Assembly: GCA_035464115.1 (NCBI GenBank)
Contig: DATHSN010000059.1
Coordinates: forward strand, 1-12,619
DNA: 12,619 nt
DNA from: DATHSN01 sp035464115
Lineage (GTDB): Bacteria > Actinomycetota > Acidimicrobiia > Acidimicrobiales > SKKL01
Reading direction: 5' to 3'
Part shown: in pieces, positions 1 to 7,021 of the stretch
Numbering within the stretch: the first letter of the stretch is position 1
Layout: each line of letters begins with the position of its first letter
Program-made: the position numbers and the translations under genes
The notes under the pieces: generated by a model
What the model was told of the DNA's origin: nothing
Database searches by the model: none
Seen by the model: only the letters and a program-made list of their open reading frames with translations

Positions 1-140
1 CGATCGGCGGCAGCCCCCGGATCGCGAGAGCGGAACGGGTCGGCGTCGGCCGGGTCGGCGTCGGCCGGGTCGCCCCGATCGGGGGCAGCCCCCGGATCGG
101 GGGCGCGGCACGGGTCGGCGCTGGCCGGGTCGGCGGCGCC
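1..140. repeat. Short in-frame tandem and inverted repeats in the MFS tail
   Basis: A 24-bp element at 76-99 recurs at 1-24 with one mismatch, 75 bases (25 codons) apart. Between and beside the copies, a 15-bp unit (GGGTCGGCGTCGGCC) occurs at 37-51 and 52-66, with a variant at 112-126. All periods are multiples of three, so the repeats stay in frame and encode ADADP-like and DPGAAPDRG-like units. The same DNA holds alternative hairpins: CCCCGATCGGGG is a perfect palindrome at 73-84, GGGGGC-A-GCCCCC pairs at 81-93, and GCCCCC/GGGGGC flank GGATC at 88-104. Confidence 0.8.
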
Positions 141-1592
141 GGCGGCCTCGCCGGCCGACGTCGACCGGGCCGAGCCGGGGATCGGGGCCCGCCGGCGGGC
201 GGCCTCGGCGGCGCGCTTGGCGCCGTTGCGGCTCATCTCGGCCAGGCGGGGCGGGACGAGCCCCCGGCGCGGGTGCACGACGACGCCGTCGGCCTGCTGG
301 AACGACCGTCGACCCAGCTCGTAGGACACCGCCGCGCCCAGCGCGGCGAGGCCGAGCAGCAGGTAGCCGAGCTGGCCGGGCAGGGGGATCACCACCGGGA
401 TGAAGGCGCCGACCACCCAGATGAGCTGGAAGCGGGTCTCGAACCGGGCGAACGACCGGCCCCGGTTCACGTCGGGGGCGTCGCGCTGCACGATGGAGTC
501 GAACGCGAGCTTGGCGGCGACCGAGGCCATGGCCACCGCGAAGCCGATGGCGGCGGCGCCCACCAGTCCCCCGAGCCCGGTCGCCAGCGCGGCCATGGCC
601 GCGGCGAAGCCGAGCGCGCCGACGATGATGCGCTCCTCGGACGTGGCCCGTCGCATGCGCGGCGTGAGCACCGCGGCCAACGGCCCGCCGATGGCGGCGA
701 GCGCGGCCACCACCCCGAAGTGCCAGGTGGGCGAGCCGGTGTTCACCGTGGTGACCGAGAACCCGAGCACCTCCCGGGTGCTCGACCCGATCTCGGCGCC
801 GAGCCCGGCGACGAAGGGCCGCTCCTGCTCGCCCCGCAGCTCGAACGCGAGCAGGAAGGTGAGGAACCCGACGATGCCGCGCAACAGTCCCATGGCCGAG
901 GCGGAGAGCAGGATGCCGGCGCTGCGCAGCTCGGCCCGCTCCTCGGCGCCCTCGGGCTCGGGCGCGACCGTCGTGGCCGGCAGCTTGAGCCCCACGATGG
1001 CGCCGGCGGCGAACACCACCGCGGCGAGGCCGGTGACCCACTGCGGCCCGCCGAGCCAGGCGAGGAGCAGGCCGGGGACGACGGCCACCGCGCCGGCGAC
1101 CCCCGACAGCAACGAGAGCTTGGCGTTGGCCTCGACCAGGGCCTCGTCGCTCGCCACGGTGGTGGGCACCACCGCGCTCTTCGCCACGTGGTACCCCTTG
1201 CCGAGCACCAAGATGGCGAACGCGTAGGGGAAGAGCAGCAGCGAGTCGAGGTCGCGCACCATGAGCAGGGCGATGACCGCCCGCAGGCCGCCCGAGCCGA
1301 TGATCATCCAGCGCCGGCCGCCGGCCATGCGGTCGAGGGCGGGGCCGATGAGCGGCGACACGATGGCGAACGGCGCCATGGTGAGCACCAGGTAGAGACC
1401 GACCCGCCAGCGGGCGTCGCTCGGGTCGATGGAGAAGAACAGCGATCCGGCGAGGGCCAGCGCGATGAGCGCGTCGCCGGCCACGAGCAGCGCGTGGGTG
1501 CGGGCCAGTCGCACGAACGGCGACGGGGCGAACGCCTCGGCAGCCCGCTGCTGGGGCTGGGAGAGGGGCTGCCAGCCCGTCGTGTCGCTCAC
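1..1592 (-). CDS. MFS transporter with long repetitive C-terminal tail (3' end outside window)
   Basis: An open frame reads leftwards without a stop to the window edge (530 codons, C-terminus missing). The first ~400 residues alternate hydrophobic helices with short charged loops, consistent with a 10-12 helix major facilitator protein. An early loop of the form GPALDRMAGGRRW resembles the family's loop 2-3 signature, and a GKGYHVAKSAVVP stretch follows, as in many actinobacterial exporters of the MFS_3/EntS-like type. The substrate cannot be told. I chose the GTG at 1592 because AGAGGTG (1607-1601) sits 8 bases upstream. An in-frame ATG at 1613 would add 7 residues but has no ribosome binding site. 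After the last helix the protein continues as a basic stretch rich in Ala and Arg, then a Pro/Asp/Ala tail built from ADADP repeats. It lies 79 bases after regX3 on the same strand and could be a last operon member. Confidence 0.85.
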   Translation of the reverse strand, partial: MSDTTGWQPLSQPQQRAAEAFAPSPFVRLARTHALLVAGDALIALALAGSLFFSIDPSDARWRVGLYLVLTMAPFAIVSPLIGPALDRMAGGRRWMIIGSGGLRAVIALLMVRDLDSLLLFPYAFAILVLGKGYHVAKSAVVPTTVASDEALVEANAKLSLLSGVAGAVAVVPGLLLAWLGGPQWVTGLAAVVFAAGAIVGLKLPATTVAPEPEGAEERAELRSAGILLSASAMGLLRGIVGFLTFLLAFELRGEQERPFVAGLGAEIGSSTREVLGFSVTTVNTGSPTWHFGVVAALAAIGGPLAAVLTPRMRRATSEERIIVGALGFAAAMAALATGLGGLVGAAAIGFAVAMASVAAKLAFDSIVQRDAPDVNRGRSFARFETRFQLIWVVGAFIPVVIPLPGQLGYLLLGLAALGAAVSYELGRRSFQQADGVVVHPRRGLVPPRLAEMSRNGAKRAAEAARRRAPIPGSARSTSAGEAAGAADPASADPCRAPDPGAAPDRGDPADADPADADPFRSRDPGAAAD

Positions 1593-1656
1593 GTCGCCAT
1601 CACCTCTGGCCATGGTACGGGGGAGGTCGGACGCCCCGGCGGCGGTCGGTGGGCCA

Positions 1657-1668
1657 GCCCGCACGGGC
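1657..1668. other. Small hairpin just after regX3
   Basis: GCCCG-CA-CGGGC forms a 5-bp stem 3 bases beyond the regX3 stop codon. There is no T-run, so it is at best a weak terminator or RNA end-stabiliser. The 79-base gap between regX3 and the transporter holds nothing else I can support except the transporter's ribosome binding site at 1601-1607. Confidence 0.25.
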
Positions 1669-1671
1669 CGC

Positions 1672-2379
1672 TCAGGCGCGGGGCAGCTCGTACTTGTAGC
1701 CGAGGCCCCGGATGGTGACGATGCGCGTGGGGTTCGACGGGTCGTCCTCGACCTTGGACCGCAAGCGCTTGATGTGCACGTCGAGGGTCTTGGTGTCGCC
1801 GACGTAGTCCATGCCCCACACCCGGTCGATGAGCGTCTCGCGGGGCAGCACCCGACCGGCGTTCTCGATGAGCAGGGCGAGCAGCTCGAACTCCTTGAGC
1901 GGCAGCGACACCAGCTCGCCCCGGATGCGCACCTCGTGGCCCTCGGGGTCGATGGTGACGTCGCCCACGGTGATCGCGTCGGCGGGCAGGGCGCCGCCGA
2001 CGACGAGCGGCGAGCGGCGCAGCACGGCACGCATGCGCGCCACCAGCTCGCGGAGCCGATAGGGCTTGGTGACGTAGTCGTCGGCGCCGACCTCGAGGCC
2101 CACCACCGTGTCGATCTCGGCGGCCTTGGCGGTGACCATGATGATCGGCACCTTCGAGCGCGTCCGCAGCTCGCGGCACACGTCGATGCCCGACACCTTG
2201 GGCAGCATCACGTCGAGCAGGACCAGGTCGGGGTCGACCGCGTCGAACATGGCGAGCGCCTCGGCGCCGTCGCGGGCGATGTGCACCCGGAACCCCTCGC
2301 GCTTGAGGCCGACGGTGAGGGCCTCGACGAAGGCCTCCTCGTCCTCGACCACGAGGATCGTCGTGTCGGGTCGGTCCAT
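1672..2379 (-). CDS. regX3: RegX3-like phosphate response regulator (OmpR family)
   Basis: This 235-residue DNA-binding regulator is phosphorylated by the adjacent SenX3 and in actinobacteria controls phosphate-starvation genes. The receiver domain (about 6-120) has the acidic pair E12/D13, the phospho-acceptor D56 in LLDVMLP, T83 and K105 in YVTKP. The winged-helix domain (about 135-232) contains LPLKEFELL, GRVLPRETLIDRVWG and YVGDTKTLDVHIKRLRSK, and ends TIRGLGYKYE. These stretches match, from memory, mycobacterial RegX3 nearly residue for residue. I chose the ATG at 2379 because GGCAGG lies 6 bases upstream. An in-frame TTG at 2385 would overlap the senX3 stop (TTGA) and add two residues. 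Either way translation is likely coupled to senX3. Streptomyces calls the orthologue PhoP; RegX3 fits better by sequence. Confidence 0.95.
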   Translation of the reverse strand: MDRPDTTILVVEDEEAFVEALTVGLKREGFRVHIARDGAEALAMFDAVDPDLVLLDVMLPKVSGIDVCRELRTRSKVPIIMVTAKAAEIDTVVGLEVGADDYVTKPYRLRELVARMRAVLRRSPLVVGGALPADAITVGDVTIDPEGHEVRIRGELVSLPLKEFELLALLIENAGRVLPRETLIDRVWGMDYVGDTKTLDVHIKRLRSKVEDDPSNPTRIVTIRGLGYKYELPRA

Positions 2380-2381
2380 GG

Positions 2382-3626
2382 TCAACCTGCCTCGGCGGTG
2401 GAGTGGGTGGGGACGACACGGGAGGCGCCCGCGGGGAACCGCAGCGTGAAGGTGGAGCCCTCACCTTCGCGCGACTCGACGAGCACCTCGCCGGCGTGGT
2501 TGTTGACCACGTGGCGGACGATGGCCAGACCGAGGCCGGTGCCGCCCGTCTGGCGGCTGCGGGCCTGGTCGACGCGGTAGAAGCGCTCGAAGATGCGCTC
2601 GAGGTCGCGCGGGGGGATGCCGACCCCGTGGTCCTCGACCTCGATGTCGACCCACGCAGCGTCGCTCCACGACCGCAGGTGCACCACCGAGCCGTCGTCG
2701 GAGTACTTCACCGCGTTCTCGAGCAGGTTGAACACCGCCGAGGCCAGCTGGCGCCGATCGCCGATGATGGTGGCGTCGGCGCCGGGCTCGTCGAGCTGCA
2801 CCTCGATGCTGCGCTGGTCGGCGGCGGGGGCGATGCGGTCGACGGCGGCGGCGAGCACGCCGGAGACGGGCACCGCCTCGCGCTGGCGGACCTCCTCGGC
2901 CTCGATGCGGCTCAGCTCGAGCAGGTCGTCGATGGTGCGGCCCACCCGTTGGGCCTCGGTGAACATGCGCCCGGCGAGGCGGGCGGTGACCTCGGCGTCG
3001 TCCTCGTCGGCGAGCGTCTCGGCGAGCAGCACCAGCGCCCCGACCGGGGTCTTGAGCTCGTGGGAGATGTTGGCGACGAAGTCGCGGCGCACGGCCTCGA
3101 GCCGCCGGCGCTCGGTGACGTCGTCGATGACCGCGACGGCGCCGGGCCCCGCCACCTCCAGCGGCGCAGCAGTGATGACGAGCGTGCGCCGGGGCGGGCC
3201 GAACAGCTCGACGACGTCGGTGCCGCGCTCCCCCGCCAGGGCCCTCGCCACCAGCTGGGTCATGGCCGCCTCGACGAGCGCGTCGCCGTGGCGGGCCTCG
3301 GTGTAGACGGCACCCGCCGGGTTGTGGACGAGCACGGTGCCGTCGGCGTCGAAGACCAGCACGCCCTGGGGCAGCACGGCGAGGGCCTCGATGACGCGGG
3401 CCTCGGCTCGCCCGATGCGGTCGAGGCGGTGCTCGGCGTGCTCCACCGAGCGCTCGAGGCGGGCCAGGGCGTCGGCCAGGCTGCTGCGCTGGGCCCGGTG
3501 GTCGTCGGGGTCGATGCGCGCCGCCAGCTCGTCGATGCGGGTGACCGAGCGGACGCGCGACCGCCACGCCAGCGCGGCCCCGACCACCAGGGCGACCACC
3601 GCCACCACGGCGACGGCGGTGCTCAA
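2382..3626 (-). CDS. senX3: SenX3-like phosphate-sensing histidine kinase
   Basis: A 414-residue membrane histidine kinase, partner of RegX3. One hydrophobic helix begins at the N-terminus (about 2-21). A coiled-coil-like linker follows, then a PAS-like region (about 75-170). The HisKA region has the H-box RRDFVANISHELKTPVGA with phospho-accepting H189, and the ATPase domain has the N-box NLLENAVKYS (N304), then DHGVGIP, the F-box ERIFERFYRVDQARS and the G2 box GGTGLGLAIV. The H-box and F-box closely match mycobacterial SenX3. SenX3 senses phosphate indirectly, through the Pst transporter and PhoU, both encoded just upstream. The start is a TTG with only a weak GGGG upstream. It overlaps the stop of a 16-codon frame (see 3623-3673), so translation may depend on coupling. 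SenX3 usually has two N-terminal helices; only one is visible here, so the true N-terminus may differ. Confidence 0.93.
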   Translation of the reverse strand: MSTAVAVVAVVALVVGAALAWRSRVRSVTRIDELAARIDPDDHRAQRSSLADALARLERSVEHAEHRLDRIGRAEARVIEALAVLPQGVLVFDADGTVLVHNPAGAVYTEARHGDALVEAAMTQLVARALAGERGTDVVELFGPPRRTLVITAAPLEVAGPGAVAVIDDVTERRRLEAVRRDFVANISHELKTPVGALVLLAETLADEDDAEVTARLAGRMFTEAQRVGRTIDDLLELSRIEAEEVRQREAVPVSGVLAAAVDRIAPAADQRSIEVQLDEPGADATIIGDRRQLASAVFNLLENAVKYSDDGSVVHLRSWSDAAWVDIEVEDHGVGIPPRDLERIFERFYRVDQARSRQTGGTGLGLAIVRHVVNNHAGEVLVESREGEGSTFTLRFPAGASRVVPTHSTAEAG

Positions 3627-3673
3627 CGCGGCACCGGCCCCGAGGGCAGGGGCGGGACGCCGACGCTGGTCAT
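3623..3673 (-). CDS. Possible 16-codon coupling minicistron between surE and senX3
   Basis: An ATG at 3673 overlaps the surE stop as ATGA, runs 16 codons (MTSVGVPPLPSGPVPR) and stops at a TGA that overlaps the senX3 TTG as TTGA. The arrangement would let ribosomes that finish surE restart twice and reach senX3. A single-base indel in the last codons would instead join this peptide to senX3 and give the kinase a normal ATG start overlapping surE, so a sequencing error or natural frameshift is the main alternative. No homology is claimed for the peptide. Confidence 0.35.
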   Translation of the reverse strand: MTSVGVPPLPSGPVPR

Positions 3674-4461
3674 CCGGCCCCGGGCACGCCGGACGGTTCC
3701 AGCCCGGCGCGCATCGCTTCGGCGACGTCGACCGGCTCGGTGGCGCGGATGCCGACGATGCTCGTGATCGCGGCGTATCCGTCGTGCACCAACGCGGTGT
3801 CGGAGCCCTCGGGCAGCTCGGCGCCGGTGGCCCGCAGCTCCATCTGGATCCGGCCGTCGCGGCTCTCGGCCACCGCGGCGCGCACCGTGCCGAAGGGAGC
3901 CAGGCTGGCCCAGCGCACGCCGCGCAGCTCGTCGACGCCGACGTTGGGCACGTTGAGGTTCAGCACCGTGCGCTCGGGTGCATCGACCAGCCAGCCGAGG
4001 GCCAGCTGGGCCAGGCGGGCGGCGGTGTCGAATCGCATGGGCTCGACCCCGTCGACGTGGAGGCTGACCGCCAGGCCCGACACGCCGAAGTTGGCGCCCG
4101 TGAGGCACGCGCCGACGGTTCCCGAGTGCAGGGTGGAGCGGCCCGTGTTGAGACCGGGGTTGATGCCCGACACCACCAGGTCGGGGGCGTCGCCGAACGC
4201 GCCGAGCCGGGCGGCCATGACCGCCAGCGCGGGCGGGCCGGCGAGGCCCCACGCGGGGATGTCGGGCCGGCCGGGGATCTCCGCCTCGGCGACGTCGAGG
4301 TGCTCGTCGAGGTGCAGGCTGCCGATGGCGGCACCGAAGCCGCTCTTGTCCTCGTCGGGTGCGACCACGACCACATCGTGCCCAGCATCGGCGACGGCGA
4401 TGGCCAGCGCGTGGATGCCGGGGGCGGCGACGCCGTCGTCGTTGGTGACCAGGATCCTCAT
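3670..4461 (-). CDS. surE: 5'/3'-nucleotidase SurE
   Basis: A 263-residue cytoplasmic metal-dependent phosphatase that removes phosphate from nucleoside monophosphates. The E. coli enzyme also attacks short polyphosphate. The family signature is clear: N-terminal MRILVTNDDG with metal ligands D8/D9, a third-ligand serine S40 in KSGFGAAIG, SGINPGLNTG with N101, and HSGTVGACLTGANFG. The length is normal. The ATG at 4461 is preceded by GGGAG 7 bases upstream; the longer open frame running back into phoU is an artefact of GC-rich DNA. It lies 49 bases after phoU and its stop overlaps the next ATG. In most bacteria surE sits elsewhere (for example beside pcm/rpoS in enterobacteria). Here its position inside the phosphate block suggests it is induced when phosphate is short, releasing phosphate from nucleotides. 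The function call is firm; the role is inferred from position. Confidence 0.94.
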   Translation of the reverse strand: MRILVTNDDGVAAPGIHALAIAVADAGHDVVVVAPDEDKSGFGAAIGSLHLDEHLDVAEAEIPGRPDIPAWGLAGPPALAVMAARLGAFGDAPDLVVSGINPGLNTGRSTLHSGTVGACLTGANFGVSGLAVSLHVDGVEPMRFDTAARLAQLALGWLVDAPERTVLNLNVPNVGVDELRGVRWASLAPFGTVRAAVAESRDGRIQMELRATGAELPEGSDTALVHDGYAAITSIVGIRATEPVDVAEAMRAGLEPSGVPGAG

Positions 4462-4510
4462 GTGTCGACTCCCAGGTGGTGCGCGTCGGCGCCGCGGTGC
4501 GCCACCGCGG

Positions 4511-5164
4511 TCAACGGACCTCGGCGGCGAGATGGTCGGGGTCGCCGGTGACCAGGTAGCGGACCCGGGCCCCGATGATGGTGGTGTGGTCGCAGATGCG
4601 CTCGAGCGAGCGGCCGACGTTGGCCGCCGCCAGGGCGGTGGCGATGGCGTCGGGGCCATCGAGCTCGACCAGCTCGTGCACCAGCCGGGCGTGGAGCGCC
4701 TCGGCGAGGGGTGAGCCGGCGGCGAGCTCCTCGGCGCGGGGCAGGTCGAGCGCGCCCCAGGCCTGGCGGGCGGTGTGGAACCGGGCGATGACCTCGTCGG
4801 CCATGGTGGACAGCAGGTCGACGATGGGACCGTCGACCGGTGTGGCGGCACCAGCGGAGCGACACACCGCCACCGAGTGGTCGCTGATGCGCTCGAGCTC
4901 GTTGAGCATGCGCACCACCGACACGACGAGGCGCAGGTCGGACGCGACCGGCGCCTCGCGCACGATGAGCTCGTAGCAGCGTTCGGTGAGCGACACGTTC
5001 ATGGCGTCGATGTCGACATCGACGGCCGCCGCCTCGCGGGACAGATCGGTCCAGGGCTGCTGGAGGGCCTGCTGCATCCGCTCGAGGTTCTCCCCGACGC
5101 GCACGGCCATCATCTCCACCTGAAGTCGCAGCTGCTCCAGCTCGGCGGTGTAGTTGTCGCGCAC
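4511..5164 (-). CDS. phoU: PhoU phosphate-signalling regulator
   Basis: A 217-residue all-helical cytoplasmic protein that links the state of the PstSCAB transporter to the sensor kinase and keeps the Pho response off when phosphate is plentiful. PhoU proteins are two copies of a three-helix bundle, each with a metal-binding E/D-rich motif. Both are present: NELERISDH at 88-96 and RSLERICDH at 185-193. The GTG at 5164 gives the usual beginning, (M)RDNYTAELEQL, with GAGGAG just upstream. The longer frame to 5263 would read through pstB and add a Ser/Thr/Pro stretch unlike PhoU. Only 7 bases separate it from pstB, whose stop codon lies next to the ribosome binding site, so the two are probably coupled. 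Confidence 0.95.
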   Translation of the reverse strand: MRDNYTAELEQLRLQVEMMAVRVGENLERMQQALQQPWTDLSREAAAVDVDIDAMNVSLTERCYELIVREAPVASDLRLVVSVVRMLNELERISDHSVAVCRSAGAATPVDGPIVDLLSTMADEVIARFHTARQAWGALDLPRAEELAAGSPLAEALHARLVHELVELDGPDAIATALAAANVGRSLERICDHTTIIGARVRYLVTGDPDHLAAEVR

Positions 5165-5171
5165 CGTCTCC

Positions 5172-6062
5172 TCAGCCGAACCGGCCGGTGACGTACTGCT
5201 CGGTGCGCTCGTCGGAGGGGTTCGAGAAGATCTTCTCGGTGGCGTCGTACTCGACCAGGACACCGGTGCGGGTGTCGGACGTCTCGTTCACCTCGGCGGT
5301 GAAGAACGCGGTGCGGTCGCTCACCCGGGCCGCCTGCTGCATGTTGTGGGTGACGATGACGATGGTGTACTCGCTCTTGATGTCCTGCATGAGGTCTTCG
5401 ATGCGAGCCGTGGCGATCGGGTCGAGCGCCGAGCAGGGCTCGTCCATGAGGAGCACCTCGGGGTCGACGGCGATGGCCCGGGCGATGCACAGGCGCTGCT
5501 GCTGGCCGCCCGACAGCCCGTAGGCGGAGTCCCCGAGGCGGTCCTTCACCTCGTCCCACAGCGCCGCCTTCTGCAGGGCCGTCTCGACGACCTCGTCGAG
5601 GCCCTTCTTCACACCTGCGACGCGGGGCCCGAACGCGATGTTGTCGTAGATCGACTTGGGGAACGGGTTGGGCTTCTGGAACACCATGCCGATGCGGCGC
5701 CGCACCTCGACGGGGTCGACCTGGGGGTCGTAGAGGTTCACCCCGTGGTAGTTCAGGGTGCCCTCGACCCGGGCGATCTCGATGAGGTCGTTCATGCGGT
5801 TGAAGCACCGCAGGACCGTGGTCTTACCGCAGCCCGACGGGCCGATCATGGCGGTGATCTCGTGCTCGTAGATCTTCAGGCTGGCGTCGCGAACCGCTCG
5901 GAAGTCGCCGTAGTAGACGTCGAGGTTCTCGACGTCGAAGACCACCCGTCCGGAGGTCTCGCGGGGTGCCACGTTGGCGACCTTCGACTGGTCGAGGGCG
6001 CGCATGCGCGACGCGCTGCCCTCCTGGGTCTCGCCCTGCTGGGTCTCGGTGGGGGTTTCCAT
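5172..6062 (-). CDS. pstB: Phosphate ABC transporter ATP-binding protein PstB
   Basis: The 296-residue ATPase that powers the PstSCA phosphate importer on the cytoplasmic face. It shows Walker A GPSGCGKTT (74-82), the Q-loop Q129 in MVFQKPNPFP, the ABC signature LSGGQQQR (183-190), Walker B VLLMDEP (from 203) and the switch H239 in VTHNMQQAARVSD. FNRMNDL, NPFPKSIYDN and the VTGRFG ending are typical of PstB rather than other importers. The ATG at 6062 yields an N-terminal extension of about 38 polar residues before the ABC core; a second in-frame Met at residue 20 is an alternative start. It begins 5 bases after the pstA stop. Confidence 0.97.
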   Translation of the reverse strand: METPTETQQGETQEGSASRMRALDQSKVANVAPRETSGRVVFDVENLDVYYGDFRAVRDASLKIYEHEITAMIGPSGCGKTTVLRCFNRMNDLIEIARVEGTLNYHGVNLYDPQVDPVEVRRRIGMVFQKPNPFPKSIYDNIAFGPRVAGVKKGLDEVVETALQKAALWDEVKDRLGDSAYGLSGGQQQRLCIARAIAVDPEVLLMDEPCSALDPIATARIEDLMQDIKSEYTIVIVTHNMQQAARVSDRTAFFTAEVNETSDTRTGVLVEYDATEKIFSNPSDERTEQYVTGRFG

Positions 6063-6067
6063 GGAGT

Positions 6068-7021
6068 TCACCACTTCCGTTCGAAACGGTTCCGGAGATA
6101 GATGGCCAAGCCGTTCATGGCGAGGATGAGGGCGAGCAGCACGATGGCGGCAGCGCCGGTGTTGGCGTTCCAGCCCTGGCCGGCGGGGAGCCGGGCCCAC
6201 GAGAAGATCACCATGGGCAGGGCGGTGAACCGCCCGGAGGTGATCTGCTCGAAGATGCCCTGGGCGCCGACGAAGAACACACCCGTGACCGCGCCGACGA
6301 CGAGCAGCGGCGCGGCCTCGCCCGCGGCGCGGGCGAGGGCGAGGACGGTGCCGGTGAGGATGCCGGGACCGGCGGCGGGGACCACATGGTGGCGGGTGGT
6401 CTCGAAGCGGGTGGCGCCGAGGGCCAACGAGCCCTCCCGGATGCCCGCGGGCACGGCGCGCAGCGCCTCCTGGGCGGTGATGATCACGATGGGCAGCACC
6501 AACAGCGCGAGCGTCAGCCCGCCGGAGATGACCGTGCGACCACCGGTGAGACCACCTCGGCCGTTCTCACCGAGCAGCTGGACGAAGATGGCGAGGCCGA
6601 GCAGGCCGTAGACGATGGAGGGCACACCGGCGAGGTTGCGGATGTTGATGTTGACGATGCGGGCGAACCGGGTGTCGCCGGCGTACTCCTCGAGGTAGAT
6701 CGCGGTGGCGATGCCCATCGGGAACGAGATGAGCGCCACGATCACGCCGAGCATCAAGGTGCCCTTGATGCCCTGCCACACACCGGCGATCGCGGGGTCC
6801 GACGCCAGCCCCGTGGTGAGGAACTGCCACAGGCGGGTGGTGAGGATCGGCCGGCCCTCGCTCCACATGTCCCAGATGAGCGTGAGCAGGATCACCAGGG
6901 CGATGACGAGCGACGAGATGAGCACGACCTTGAAGGCCTGCCCCTTCACGTCGGTGCGCTTCGCGGTGAGGGTGGTGCCCTCGCTGCCGGCGGGGGCGAC
7001 GGGGGTCTCGACGACGGCCAT
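6068..7021 (-). CDS. pstA: Phosphate ABC transporter permease PstA
   Basis: A 317-residue inner-membrane permease that pairs with PstC to form the phosphate channel. About six hydrophobic helices are visible, the first near residues 31-50. The cytoplasmic EAA-type coupling loop that contacts PstB is seen in EALRAVPAGIREGSLALGATRFETT. IYLEEYA, NIRNLAGVPSIVYGLLGL and ALARAAGEAAPLL are hallmarks of PstA. The ATG shares its A with the pstC stop (TGATG), a tight one-base overlap that implies translational coupling. The N-terminal ~28 residues are polar and probably cytoplasmic. Confidence 0.96.
   Translation of the reverse strand: MAVVETPVAPAGSEGTTLTAKRTDVKGQAFKVVLISSLVIALVILLTLIWDMWSEGRPILTTRLWQFLTTGLASDPAIAGVWQGIKGTLMLGVIVALISFPMGIATAIYLEEYAGDTRFARIVNINIRNLAGVPSIVYGLLGLAIFVQLLGENGRGGLTGGRTVISGGLTLALLVLPIVIITAQEALRAVPAGIREGSLALGATRFETTRHHVVPAAGPGILTGTVLALARAAGEAAPLLVVGAVTGVFFVGAQGIFEQITSGRFTALPMVIFSWARLPAGQGWNANTGAAAIVLLALILAMNGLAIYLRNRFERKW

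Noticed and set aside
1..140. CRISPR-like or REP repeats at the left edge
   Set aside because: The repeats are short, in frame with coding sequence and lack regular unique spacers; they are coding tandem repeats.
273..1718. Long plus-strand open frame opposite the MFS gene
   Set aside because: Its product is a His/Gly/Glu/Arg-rich low-complexity string typical of the antisense of GC-rich coding DNA, whereas the minus strand encodes recognisable membrane helices.
2403..3767. Long plus-strand open frame opposite senX3
   Set aside because: It is an antisense shadow; the minus strand has complete kinase motifs.
4462..4851. N-terminal extension of SurE into phoU
   Set aside because: The family begins at MRILVTNDDG, and GGGAG precedes the ATG at 4461.
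5285..5291. GTTCACC on the plus strand inside pstB
   Set aside because: It is a single copy in coding sequence on the opposite strand, with no tandem partner.
6063..6072. A single GGTGAAC-like heptamer before pstB as a second PHO box
   Set aside because: One isolated half-site inside the pstA/pstB junction, with no second repeat at 11 bases; chance or ribosome binding site overlap is more likely.
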